In this document: one piece after another, positions 8,370 to 16,966 of the stretch
Layout of the letters: each line of letters opens with the position of its first letter
How positions within the stretch are numbered: the stretch's first letter is position 1
Assembly (NCBI GenBank): GCA_964643295.1
Contig: CAZXSN010000001.1
Span: 228,732-292,731, forward strand
Length of the DNA: 64,000 nt
Source: Merdiplasma sp964643295
GTDB taxonomy: Bacteria; Bacillota; Clostridia; Lachnospirales; Lachnospiraceae
Reading direction: 5' to 3'
Translations under genes and position numbers: made by a program
The notes under the pieces: generated by a model
Databases searched by the model: none
Told to the model about the DNA's origin: nothing
The model's input: only the letters and a program-made list of their open reading frames with translations

Positions 8370-8819
8370 ATGGTAAAGATACTGTTTGTGTGTCACGGAA
8401 ATATCTGCCGCTCGCCGATGGCGGAGTTTATCATGAGGGATCTGGTGACGAAAGCGAATCTTCAGGACAGATTCGTGATCGCCTCGGCGGCGACCAGCAT
8501 GGAGGAGATCGGCAATCCCGTCTATCCGCCGGCCAAACGGAAACTGAGAGAGCACGGGATTTTAGCCGAGGGGCATCACGCAAGGCGGATTGAACGCGCG
8601 GACTACCGGGAATACGATTACCTGATCGGCATGGAACGCTACAACCTCCGCAACATGCTGCGAATCTTCGGCAGCGATCCGGAGGGGAAGATTTACCGGC
8701 TGCTGGATTTTACGGACCGGCCCAGGGATATCGCGGATCCGTGGTATACCGATGATTTTGACACGGCCTATGAGGAGATTCTGGAAGGGTGCGAGGCGCT
8801 GCTTAAAAAGCTTCGCTAA
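8370..8819 (+). CDS. low-molecular-weight protein-tyrosine phosphatase
   Basis: A 149-residue phosphatase of the LMW-PTP family. The P-loop CHGNICRS (CX5R type) sits at residues ~8-15, and the general-acid Asp is in the late DPWYTDDFD motif, as in the family. Bacterial members dephosphorylate tyrosine kinases or act in capsule control and stress responses, but no kinase or polysaccharide gene is nearby. The open frame extends further upstream. The ATG at 8370 is chosen for its GGAGAGC ribosome binding site and because family proteins begin with VKILFVCHGN. It appears to be a single-gene transcript. Confidence 0.92.
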   Translation: MVKILFVCHGNICRSPMAEFIMRDLVTKANLQDRFVIASAATSMEEIGNPVYPPAKRKLREHGILAEGHHARRIERADYREYDYLIGMERYNLRNMLRIFGSDPEGKIYRLLDFTDRPRDIADPWYTDDFDTAYEEILEGCEALLKKLR

Positions 8820-8865
8820 ATTTTCGCAAAAAATCCTTTTCTTTCCAAAAAACTTTCGATTTTGC

Positions 8866-8894
8866 TTGAATTATCGGCTGTATGGTGGTATACT
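8866..8894 (+). promoter_or_regulatory. promoter of the branched-chain amino acid transporter operon
   Basis: TTGAAT (8866-8871), a 17-base spacer and TATACT (8889-8894). It is about 210 bases upstream of the binding-protein start, leaving a long leader in which I see no known riboswitch or attenuator. Confidence 0.6.
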
Positions 8895-9103
8895 CTCAAC
8901 CGTGTAAGTGCCGCATGGATATATGTCCGCGGCAGGGAAAAAGATGCCTTAAGCGTGGAGAATCTGGCAGACCGCTACTTTTTTCCGCAGCCTGGACGTT
9001 CACCGGGTTCGCGGGAAAATCATTTTGTGCCTGAAAGAGGCTCCTGCCTTTGGATCTTGAGGGAATTTGCGTGTGAAAGCGCAGCGAAAGAAGGAGAAAC
9101 GTT

Positions 9104-10288
9104 ATGAAAAAGAAAGTACTGTCTGTGATGATGGTTCTCGCGATGACCGCCGGTATGGCCATGAGCGCGGCGGCGGAAGAGAACGTGATCAAAATCGGTG
9201 TGTTTGAGCCCTTAACCGGTGAGAACGGCGGCGGCGGCATCCAGGAAGCGCAGGGAGCGGATTATGCCCTGGAGTTAAGACCGACGGTGAATGTGGGCGG
9301 CGTAGAATACACGGTAGAGCTGGACGTGGTGGACAACAAGTCCGATAAGACCGAGGCGGTTACGGCTGCGCAGAAGCTGGTTTCCGACGGTGTGGCGGCA
9401 GTGATCGGAACCTATGGTTCCAGCTGCGCAATCGCGGCGGGCCCGATCTTCGCGGAAGCGCAGATCCCGGCAGTGGGTGCTTCCTGCACGAATCCGCAGG
9501 TGACTTTGGGCAATGACTACTACTTCCGTGTCTGCTTCCTGGAGCCGTTCCAGGGCAGCGTCATGGCGCAGTATGCCATGGATGAGGGCTACACGAAGAT
9601 GGCTGCCATTGACCAGATCGGTGATGACTATTCCAGCGGCCTGATGAACTTCTTTAAAAAGACCTATACGGAACTTGGCGGAGAGCTGGTTTCCGACCAG
9701 CAGTTCCAGACCAACCAGTCCGATTTCAAGGCGATTTTAACGCAGATCAAGGATTCCGGCGCACAGGCAATCTTCTCCCCGTCTTCGATCACGGTGGCTC
9801 CGCTTCTGATCAAGCAGGCCCGTGAGCTTGGCCTGGAGATCCCGTTCCTGGCAGGCGACACCTGGTACAACACCACGATCATCGACAACGCGGGCGCGGA
9901 GAACGCCGAGGGCATGGTCTGCTCCACGTTCTTTGACGAGGCGGATACCTCCAATGAGATCACGACGGCCTTCGTGACCGGCTACAAGGAGTGGCTGAAC
10001 GCGGATCCTTCCCGTATTGAGAAAAACGGCGGCAATGATTCCGTGGTCGGCAACACCGCTTTGCTGTATGACGCCTACAATGTAGTGCTCGATGCCATCG
10101 AGGCAGCCGGCAGCCTGGAAGGACCGGCCATCCGCGATGCGATCGCGGCCACCAATTCCGACAACGTGACCGGCAACATCACCTTTGATGAAAACGGCGA
10201 TGCGAACAAGGATACCGCTTACATCAGCCAGGTGAAGGACGGCGCCTTCTCGTTTGTAAAGACCGTTACCGTAGCTGACGCGGAGTAA
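9104..10288 (+). CDS. livK: branched-chain amino acid ABC transporter binding protein
   Basis: A 394-residue extracellular solute-binding protein of the LivJ/LivK type-I periplasmic binding fold. The mature part opens with VIKIGVFEPLTGENGGGG and contains AAVIGTYGSSCAIAAGPIF, typical of the amino acid pocket region. The signal peptide (MMVLAMTAGMAMSAAA) ends in an AAA-E signal peptidase I site, again without a lipobox cysteine. The start follows AAGGAGGAG. It is the first gene of livKHMGF. A terminator directly after it should give more binding protein than permease. Leu/Ile/Val is the likely substrate, but related proteins bind other amino acids or amides. Confidence 0.9.
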   Translation: MKKKVLSVMMVLAMTAGMAMSAAAEENVIKIGVFEPLTGENGGGGIQEAQGADYALELRPTVNVGGVEYTVELDVVDNKSDKTEAVTAAQKLVSDGVAAVIGTYGSSCAIAAGPIFAEAQIPAVGASCTNPQVTLGNDYYFRVCFLEPFQGSVMAQYAMDEGYTKMAAIDQIGDDYSSGLMNFFKKTYTELGGELVSDQQFQTNQSDFKAILTQIKDSGAQAIFSPSSITVAPLLIKQARELGLEIPFLAGDTWYNTTIIDNAGAENAEGMVCSTFFDEADTSNEITTAFVTGYKEWLNADPSRIEKNGGNDSVVGNTALLYDAYNVVLDAIEAAGSLEGPAIRDAIAATNSDNVTGNITFDENGDANKDTAYISQVKDGAFSFVKTVTVADAE

Positions 10289-10373
10289 CGGACTTTAAAA
10301 TCGGCTGGCCGGGGTAAGCCAGTTCGCATTTTAAGGAAAAGGCCAGTCGAATCTTTAAGAGAAAAAACAAAAA

Positions 10374-10405
10374 GGGGCGGGGCCCTCGGCCCTGCTCTTT
10401 TTTTC
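10374..10405 (+). terminator. intra-operon terminator after livK
   Basis: GCGGGGCC pairs with GGCCCTGC around a CTC loop (10377-10395), followed by a run of seven or eight T. It sits between the binding-protein gene and livH, so partial read-through would supply the downstream transporter genes. Confidence 0.8.
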
Positions 10406-10578
10406 GTATGAAAAAGAGGACCGTTCTTTCGTAAGGGGAAGGGAGAAACCCGCGAAAAGGTCCCGCCTTCAGGCGCTCATCAGGGAGCGTGAAAGGAAAA
10501 TTTACCGGCATCAGAACAGTTCCCGGAGGTTTTGGCGCTAAACGATCTCCGGGAAGTTTGAACTAGGAGGCTGAATCT

Positions 10579-11460
10579 ATGAGTGTTTCCACACTTGCAC
10601 AGCATTTACTGACCGGCATATCCTTAGGGGGTGCCTACGCGCTGATCGCCATCGGCTACACCATGGTATACGGGATCCTCAGGCTGATCAATTTTGCGCA
10701 CGGCGACATATTCATGATGTCCGGTTACTTTATGATTTTTGCCATGGCGACGTTTCCCTGGTACATTTCGGTGCCCATCGCGCTGATCGGCACGGTGCTC
10801 TTGGGCGTCGTCATCGAGAAAGTGGCCTACAAACCCCTGCGGTCGGCGCCGCGCATGTCGATCATGATCTCCGCGATCGGTGTGAGCTACCTGCTGCAGA
10901 ATCTGGCAACCTATCTGTTTACCGCTCTGCCGAAGGCTTACCCGGAGATCCCGTTTCTGAAGAAGATTTTCCAGTTCGGCGATGTCTCCGCCTCGCTGGT
11001 GACACTGATTACTCCGGTGCTGACGGTCGTTCTGGTCTTTCTGCTGATGCAGCTGATCAACCATACCAAACTCGGCATGGCAATGCGGGCCGTATCGAAA
11101 GATACGGAGGCGTCCCGGCTGATGGGCATTAAGGTGGACAATACGATCTCCATGACCTTTGCGATCGGAAGTCTGCTGGCCGGCATCGGCGCTCTGCTCT
11201 ATTTTACCGACCGTATGACGGTCTATCCGTATTCCGGTTCTCTTCCGGGGCTGAAGTGCTTCGTCGCCGCGGTGCTCGGCGGCATCGGTTCGATCCCCGG
11301 CGCGGTGATCGGCGGATTCATCATCGGCATCTGCGAGACATTCCTCGTCGCCTTCGGCTATTCGACGTTCTCGGATGCCTTTACGTTCCTGTTGCTGATC
11401 ATCATTCTGCTGGTTCGTCCCACCGGTCTGTTCGGCGAGGCGGCCACCGACAAAGTCTGA
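10579..11460 (+). CDS. livH: branched-chain amino acid ABC transporter permease LivH
   Basis: A 293-residue integral membrane permease with about eight hydrophobic segments. Family landmarks include GGAYALIAIGYTMVYGILRL near residue 15, NFAHGDIFM, and the cytoplasmic EAA-like region MAMRAVSKDTEASRLMGI. It pairs with LivM to form the channel that receives substrate from the binding protein. The ATG follows AGGAGGCTGAATCT. It starts 290 bases after livK, beyond the internal terminator, and ends twelve bases before the LivM start. Confidence 0.93.
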   Translation: MSVSTLAQHLLTGISLGGAYALIAIGYTMVYGILRLINFAHGDIFMMSGYFMIFAMATFPWYISVPIALIGTVLLGVVIEKVAYKPLRSAPRMSIMISAIGVSYLLQNLATYLFTALPKAYPEIPFLKKIFQFGDVSASLVTLITPVLTVVLVFLLMQLINHTKLGMAMRAVSKDTEASRLMGIKVDNTISMTFAIGSLLAGIGALLYFTDRMTVYPYSGSLPGLKCFVAAVLGGIGSIPGAVIGGFIIGICETFLVAFGYSTFSDAFTFLLLIIILLVRPTGLFGEAATDKV

Positions 11461-11472
11461 GAGGTGAGGGAT

Positions 11473-12558
11473 ATGAGCAAGAGCAAGAATAAAACCAGAG
11501 ATCTGATACTGAGCATTCTGCTGGCGGGCGCTGCCTGTGCGCTGCTGGCCTACTATAATTCGGACACCGCCGCCCATTCGTACGCGATCTCCATCATCGA
11601 ACGCTCGGTGATCTACGCGGTGGTGGCCGTATCCATGAACCTGCTGACCGGCTTTACGGGGCTGTTCTCTTTAGGGCAGGCCGGTTTTATGGCCCTTGGC
11701 GCCTACGTAACCGGCATCCTCACGATCCCGACGGAACTGAGAGCCAACGTCTACTACATGAACGGCATCGCCGGGTGGCTGGAAAATCTGCACATGCCAA
11801 TGGTGCCGGCCATGATTCTGGGAGGGCTGGTCGCGGCATGCGCGGCGGCTCTGATCGGGATTCCGGTGCTGCGCTTAAAGAGCGACTACCTGGCGATCGC
11901 CACCTTAGGCTTCGCGGAGATTGTCCGCGCACTGCTGGCGGCGCCGATGATGGACCGGATCACGAACGGTTCCTACGGTTTAAACAACATCCCCGGCTTT
12001 GACAACGTCTTTGAACCGGTGGCGATCGCCGCCGTCTGCATCGCGGTGATGGTGCTTCTGATCAATTCCTCCTACGGGAGAGCTTTCAAGGCGATCCGCG
12101 AGGATGATGTGGCGGCGGAGGCGATGGGGATCAACCTGTTTAAGCACAAGGAACTGGCCTTTGTGATCTCCTCGTTTTTCGCGGGTGTGGCAGGCGGTAT
12201 GCTGGCTGTCTTCATGCGCTCCATCGACACGAGAACGTTCCAGGTGACGCTGACCTACAACATCCTTCTGATCGTGGTCTTAGGCGGCATCGGCAGCGTA
12301 ACCGGTTCGATCATCGGGGCTTTCCTGATCATGGGCGGTCAGGAGTGGCTGCGTTTTCTGGACTCGCCGCTTACGGTCGGGGGCGTCACCATTCCGTTCT
12401 TCCGCGCGGGCTTCCGCATGGTTATCTACTCGGTGCTGCTGATGGTGGTGGTGCTGTTCTGGAGACGCGGAATCATGGGCGATAAGGAGTTCAGCTGGGA
12501 AGGCCTGTTCGGCCTCTTTAAGAAGAAAAAGAAACCGCAGACAGGAGGGAAAGCGTGA
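11473..12558 (+). CDS. livM: branched-chain amino acid ABC transporter permease LivM
   Basis: A 361-residue membrane permease, partner of LivH. Recognisable parts are NLLTGFTGLFSLGQAGFMAL, LRLKSDYLAIATLGFAEI and FKAIREDDVAAEAMGIN, the last being the coupling loop to the ATPases. A GTG at 11464 is in frame, but the ATG at 11473 is preferred because the GAGGTGAGGG ribosome binding site lies across the GTG. The C-terminus is a Lys-rich tail (FKKKKKPQ). Its stop overlaps the livG start as TGATG. Confidence 0.92.
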   Translation: MSKSKNKTRDLILSILLAGAACALLAYYNSDTAAHSYAISIIERSVIYAVVAVSMNLLTGFTGLFSLGQAGFMALGAYVTGILTIPTELRANVYYMNGIAGWLENLHMPMVPAMILGGLVAACAAALIGIPVLRLKSDYLAIATLGFAEIVRALLAAPMMDRITNGSYGLNNIPGFDNVFEPVAIAAVCIAVMVLLINSSYGRAFKAIREDDVAAEAMGINLFKHKELAFVISSFFAGVAGGMLAVFMRSIDTRTFQVTLTYNILLIVVLGGIGSVTGSIIGAFLIMGGQEWLRFLDSPLTVGGVTIPFFRAGFRMVIYSVLLMVVVLFWRRGIMGDKEFSWEGLFGLFKKKKKPQTGGKA

Positions 12559-13400
12559 TGGCGGAAAATGTACTCCACGTGGAAAACGTGACCATGCAGT
12601 TCGGCGGTGTGGTCGCGGTCAACGACTTAACCCTCGATGTCAATAAAGGGGAGATTGTGGCCTTAATCGGTCCGAACGGGGCCGGCAAGACGACAGCCTT
12701 CAACGTGATCACCGGCGTGTACGCGCCGACAAACGGACTGGTTTCCTTTAAGGGGAAGACGATGGTGGAGAACCACCCCCAGGGGAAGATGAAGAAGGAA
12801 TATCTGGGGGAGCATCCGATGCAGTACACGCAGAGTGTCGTCAAAACCCCGGATGAGATCACACGACTGGGTATTGCCAGGACGTTTCAGAACATCCGAC
12901 TCTTTAAGAGCCTGTCCGTGTTTGACAACGTGCTGATCGCCCGCCATATGCGCTCGAAGGCCAACGTGTTCTCGGCGACGTTTCGCCTAAACCGCAGGGA
13001 AGAGCAGGAAAACCGGGAAAAGACGCTGGAGCTTCTTAAGATGGTGGGGCTGGAGGATGTAAAGGATGAGATCTCCACGTCCCTGCCCTACGGGAAACAG
13101 CGCCGCCTGGAGATCGCGCGGGCGCTGGCGACAGAGCCGGAGCTTTTGCTTTTAGATGAGCCGGCCGCAGGCATGAACCCGCAGGAGACGCATGAGCTGG
13201 GGCAGTTTATCCGCGGGATCAAGGAGCAGTTTGATCTGACGGTCTTTATCATTGAACACCATATGGATCTGGTCATGGAGATTTCCGACCGCATCTATGT
13301 GCTCGATTTCGGAAAGCTGATTTCGCAGGGAACACCGCAGGTCGTGCAGAACGATCCGCACGTGATCAGCGCCTATCTGGGGGTGCAGGACGATGAGTAA
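12558..13400 (+). CDS. livG: branched-chain amino acid ABC transporter ATPase LivG, with an insert
   Basis: A 280-residue ATPase. Walker A is GPNGAGKT (residue ~37), the Q-loop region is GIARTFQNIRLF, the signature is the degenerate SLPYGKQRRLE usual for LivG, and Walker B is LLLLDEPAAGMN. Between Walker A and the Q-loop it has about 25-30 more residues (around MVENHPQGKMKKEYLGEHP) than standard ~255-residue LivG proteins. The ATG overlaps the livM stop and has AGGAGGGA seven bases upstream. It overlaps livF by eight bases. It works with LivF as a heterodimeric motor. Confidence 0.92.
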   Translation: MAENVLHVENVTMQFGGVVAVNDLTLDVNKGEIVALIGPNGAGKTTAFNVITGVYAPTNGLVSFKGKTMVENHPQGKMKKEYLGEHPMQYTQSVVKTPDEITRLGIARTFQNIRLFKSLSVFDNVLIARHMRSKANVFSATFRLNRREEQENREKTLELLKMVGLEDVKDEISTSLPYGKQRRLEIARALATEPELLLLDEPAAGMNPQETHELGQFIRGIKEQFDLTVFIIEHHMDLVMEISDRIYVLDFGKLISQGTPQVVQNDPHVISAYLGVQDDE

Positions 13401-14118
13401 TATTCTGGAAGTGAGAGATTTATCCGTCTCCTACGGCGGGATTGAGGCGGTGCGCGGCATCAGCTTTGACGTGCCGGAAAAGGAAGTGGTCACCTTAATC
13501 GGGGCCAACGGGGCCGGAAAAAGTTCCACTCTGCGGGCAATTGTAGGGCTGGAGAAACCGGCGGGCGGCAGCATCAAATTTCAGGGGGCGGAGCTTAGCG
13601 GCATGAACACGGAGACGATCGTCACTAAAGGCATCACGCTGGTGCCGGAGGGGCGGCGCGTGTTTGTCAACCTGACCGTGGCGGAGAACCTGCGCATGGG
13701 CGCCTACATGAGAAAGGATTCCATCGATTCCGATTTAAACTGGGTGTATGGCCTTTTTCCGCGCTTAAAGGAGCGAAGCTGGCAGCCGGCAGGGACGCTC
13801 TCCGGAGGCGAGCAGCAGATGCTGGCAATCGCCCGGGCGTTAATGAGCCGCCCGAAACTGATCATGATGGACGAGCCGTCGCTGGGGTTAGCCCCGATCA
13901 TTGTGCAGAGCGTGTTTGACATCATCCGCGAGATCAATGCGCAGGGCGTGACGATTCTGCTCGTGGAGCAGAACGCGAGCATGGCTCTGAAGGCCGCCAA
14001 CCTAGGCTATGTGATGGAGACGGGGCGGATTACGATGAGCGGCCCCGGAAGACAGCTGGCCGAAGATGAGCAGATCAAGGCGGCATACCTGGGAAAAAGC
14101 GCGGGGAAGACAAAGTAG
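13393..14118 (+). CDS. livF: branched-chain amino acid ABC transporter ATPase LivF
   Basis: A 241-residue ATPase, the second motor subunit of the importer. Motifs are Walker A GANGAGKS, signature LSGGEQQML, Walker B LIMMDEPSLGLA and switch region LLVEQNASMALK. Length is normal for LivF. Its start overlaps the last codons of livG, as expected in a coupled operon. No good terminator is visible between it and the XpaC gene about 120 bases on, so some read-through into that region is possible. Confidence 0.94.
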   Translation: MSNILEVRDLSVSYGGIEAVRGISFDVPEKEVVTLIGANGAGKSSTLRAIVGLEKPAGGSIKFQGAELSGMNTETIVTKGITLVPEGRRVFVNLTVAENLRMGAYMRKDSIDSDLNWVYGLFPRLKERSWQPAGTLSGGEQQMLAIARALMSRPKLIMMDEPSLGLAPIIVQSVFDIIREINAQGVTILLVEQNASMALKAANLGYVMETGRITMSGPGRQLAEDEQIKAAYLGKSAGKTK

Positions 14119-14240
14119 GACTTTTTCGCACCGGCACCCGGCCGCGTAAGGGCGGCGGATCCTTAAGGACAGGAAAAAGGGCACAAAACAAGTTTTCTGC
14201 CGGAAAAATGCGGCGGGAAGAATATAAGCGGGGCAAAGCC

Positions 14241-15623
14241 ATGGAAAGACAGGACTGGTATGAGCTGGGTGCGCAGATCGGGGATCTGGTGCAGTCTGCG
14301 ATTGACACCAACAACTTTCAGCAGCTGAGTCAATCGATTGCCGATACGATCAATGCGGCGTTCGGCCAGGCGCAGGGAGCCTGGAAAGCGGATACCCGCC
14401 CGGGAGAAACTACCGGATGGACCGCGCAAAGCGCTTCCGGGACAACCTGGCGAAGCGCAGGCGGGACGGCCTACGGACAGGCCAAAAACCGCACACGGGG
14501 TGCCGGGCAGAACGCTTACGCGCAGGATACCGATGCCTCCCGCCGGAAATCGGACGCGTCTTTTGCGGAAAAGAGCCAGACGAAAAGAGGGGCGGGCCAA
14601 AAGTTTACACATTTGTCAGGCAGCTATAAAGGGCTGGGACAGATGATCGCAGGGATTGTGCTGGCGGTAAACTTTGCGGGTCTGTGCATCGTTTTTCTGG
14701 CGCTTTCCCGGCTCTTTAACCTTTTTGGCCTCGGGTATCTGGTGTGCATGATTCTGCTGGCGGTTTCTGTGGTGTTCGCTGTCCGCGGATACCGGACCTT
14801 TGCGAGAAGCAAACGTCAGAAACGGTACGTGAAGCTGATCGGGGAGCGCACAGAGTGTTCCTTTCAGGAACTGGCGGACGGAACAGGCAAGTCGGTCCAG
14901 TATGTGAAGAAGGATCTGCGGCGCATGATCCAGGACGGGATGTTTGCCGGGGAAGTCTACCTGGACGAGGCAGGAGAACGTCTGATTCTGGGGCAGAAAG
15001 CCTATCAGGAATATCAGCGGTCGAAGGAGGAACAAGCCTCCCGCAGGCAGGAGGGCGAAAAAAAGAAGAAGGAATCCGCGGATACAAAGCAGGCGCACAG
15101 CGCGGGAAGCGAATCGCAGAAAGAGCCGTTTTCAAAGGAGGAAGAGCAGATCCTTAAAGAGGGGCGGGATTTTCTCACCCATATCCGGGAGTGCAACGAG
15201 GCAATCGGCGATGAGGCGATGTCCGGGAAGCTAAGCCGTCTGGAGGATGTGGTGGCAAAGATTTTCCGCCAGGTGGCCGCAAATCCGGAAAGTGCCCCGG
15301 ATCTGCACAAGATGATGGAGTACTACCTGCCGATCACCCGCAAGCTTGTGGATGCGTATTTAAGCCTGGATGCTCAGAAAGTAGAGGGGCGCAACATCAC
15401 GGGCACGAAGAGAGAGATCGAGGAGTCCCTGGATACGATCAATACCGCGTTTGAAAATCTTCTGGACAGCTTTTTTGAGGAGACTGCCTGGGATATCTCC
15501 TCGGATATCTCCGTGCTGCATACGATGATGGCGCAGGACGGGCTGATGAAGAAGGACTTTGAGGCGAAGGATTCGAAAAAGGAGCAAAAAAATCCGAATG
15601 AAAATCCTGCCGGGCAGGGATGA
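14241..15623 (+). CDS. xpaC: XpaC-like 5-bromo-4-chloroindolyl phosphate hydrolysis family protein
   Basis: A 460-residue protein of the XpaC family, usually next to TelA/YaaN as here. The true biochemical role is unknown, and the family name comes from a screening phenotype in Bacillus. An N-terminal helical segment (GAQIGDLVQSAIDTNN) is followed by a long disordered Gly/Ala/Ser/Thr stretch to residue ~130. Two close membrane segments (residues ~135-185) and a cytoplasmic helical XpaC domain (FLTHIRECNEAIGDEAM, YYLPITRKLVDAYL) follow. The ATG at 14241 is chosen over an upstream in-frame codon because a GCGGGG element precedes it and the helical domain begins at once. Confidence 0.8.
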   Translation: MERQDWYELGAQIGDLVQSAIDTNNFQQLSQSIADTINAAFGQAQGAWKADTRPGETTGWTAQSASGTTWRSAGGTAYGQAKNRTRGAGQNAYAQDTDASRRKSDASFAEKSQTKRGAGQKFTHLSGSYKGLGQMIAGIVLAVNFAGLCIVFLALSRLFNLFGLGYLVCMILLAVSVVFAVRGYRTFARSKRQKRYVKLIGERTECSFQELADGTGKSVQYVKKDLRRMIQDGMFAGEVYLDEAGERLILGQKAYQEYQRSKEEQASRRQEGEKKKKESADTKQAHSAGSESQKEPFSKEEEQILKEGRDFLTHIRECNEAIGDEAMSGKLSRLEDVVAKIFRQVAANPESAPDLHKMMEYYLPITRKLVDAYLSLDAQKVEGRNITGTKREIEESLDTINTAFENLLDSFFEETAWDISSDISVLHTMMAQDGLMKKDFEAKDSKKEQKNPNENPAGQG

Positions 15624-15795
15624 AAGAGGCTAAGGAGAGAGGGCTTTAAAGGGACACAGGAAAACGGGAAATGGAAAAATCTGTCCGGGGTTTTTAGGCG
15701 GAGGAAACCGGGAGAACGGAAAAATTTAAAGGCGGCGGGGGGAACTTGCGCCGCATGGGGAAAAGGATTGGGGCTACAGAAAGGAGAGGGATCGG

Positions 15796-16956
15796 ATGAG
15801 CAGCGAGTTTCGTGACTTTGACACGACTCCGACATTAAGTTTCGGGGAAACGCCGGAGCCCGCGCAGCAGGAGCAGGCAGCGCAGAGCGCTCCTTTGGTA
15901 AAGGAGGAGCCGAAGGATGAGTTAAACGAGAACCTTCTGTCACAGGAAGAGCGGAAGATGGTGGAGGAATTCAGCCAGAAGATTGATCTGCACAACACCG
16001 GCGCGATTTTGCAGTACGGCGCGGGGACGCAGAAAAAGATGGCGGATTTTTCCGAGAAGGCCCTGGAAAATGTGCGCACCAAGGACATGGGGGAAGTGGG
16101 CGACATGATTTCCGGACTGGTGACCGAGCTGCAGGATTTCGATGTGGACGGGGGCGGAAAGGGGTTTTTCAGTTTCTTTAAGAAACCGGCGGACAAGGTG
16201 GCAGCCCTGAAAGCGAAATATGCCAAAGTGGAAGAAAACGTGGAGAAGATCTGCCAGGTGCTGGAGGGCCACCAGGTGAAGCTGATGAAGGACGTCGCGG
16301 TCCTGGACAAGATGTATGAGTTAAACCTTGCCTATTACAAGGAACTGACCATGTACATCCTGGCAGGCAAAAAGCGCCTCAAGGAAGTCAGGGAGGGAGA
16401 GCTTGCGAATCTTACGGCGGAAGCGCACAAAAGCGGAAAGCCGGAGGATGCGCAGAACGCGCGGGATTTAGAGTCTCTCTGCCTGCGGTTTGAGAAGAAG
16501 CTTCACGATCTGGATCTGACGAGGACGGTTGCCATGCAGACGGCTCCGCAGATCCGTTTAGTGCAGGACAGCGACACGATGATGGTGGAGAAGATCCAGT
16601 CGACCATCGTCAATACGGTGCCGCTGTGGAAGAACCAGATGGTGATTGCCCTTGGCGTGGAGCATTCCAACCAGGCGGCGAAAGCGCAGCGCGAGGTGAC
16701 GGATCTGACCAATGAGCTGCTGCGCAAAAACGCGGAGAACTTAAAGACGGCGACGATCGAGACCGCAAAGGAATCCGAGCGCGGCGTTGTGGATATCGAG
16801 ACGCTGCAGGCGACGAACGCGGCCCTGATTTCCACCCTGGACGAGGTAGTGAAGATCCAGGAGGAAGGCAAGGCGAAACGCGCGAGCGCGGAAGCGCAGA
16901 TGCGCCAGATGGAGGAGGAACTGAAAAACAAGCTGCTGGAAATGAGTCAGCAGTAG
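15796..16956 (+). CDS. telA: TelA-family toxic anion resistance protein
   Basis: A 386-residue soluble, mostly alpha-helical protein of the TelA/KlaA/YaaN family, named for tellurite resistance in plasmids. In Firmicutes it is linked to envelope stress. Family landmarks are the central LYELNLAYYKELTMYI-like region (here YELNLAYYKELTMYI) and the late DSDTMMVEKIQSTIVNTVPLW-type block (seen as VEKIQSTIVNTVPLWKNQM). The C-terminus is a coiled coil rich in Glu, Lys and Gln. The start follows AAGGAGAGGGATCGG. Its neighbours XpaC upstream and a CmpB-like membrane protein downstream suggest a joint membrane-stress function. Confidence 0.9.
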   Translation: MSSEFRDFDTTPTLSFGETPEPAQQEQAAQSAPLVKEEPKDELNENLLSQEERKMVEEFSQKIDLHNTGAILQYGAGTQKKMADFSEKALENVRTKDMGEVGDMISGLVTELQDFDVDGGGKGFFSFFKKPADKVAALKAKYAKVEENVEKICQVLEGHQVKLMKDVAVLDKMYELNLAYYKELTMYILAGKKRLKEVREGELANLTAEAHKSGKPEDAQNARDLESLCLRFEKKLHDLDLTRTVAMQTAPQIRLVQDSDTMMVEKIQSTIVNTVPLWKNQMVIALGVEHSNQAAKAQREVTDLTNELLRKNAENLKTATIETAKESERGVVDIETLQATNAALISTLDEVVKIQEEGKAKRASAEAQMRQMEEELKNKLLEMSQQ

Positions 16957-16966
16957 AGCGGGGGGA

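Noticed and set aside
10624..11577. A 317-codon minus-strand open frame opposite livH
   Set aside because: It is a shadow of livH: composition is dominated by Gln, His and Asp, as expected of an antisense frame in a G+C-rich membrane protein gene.
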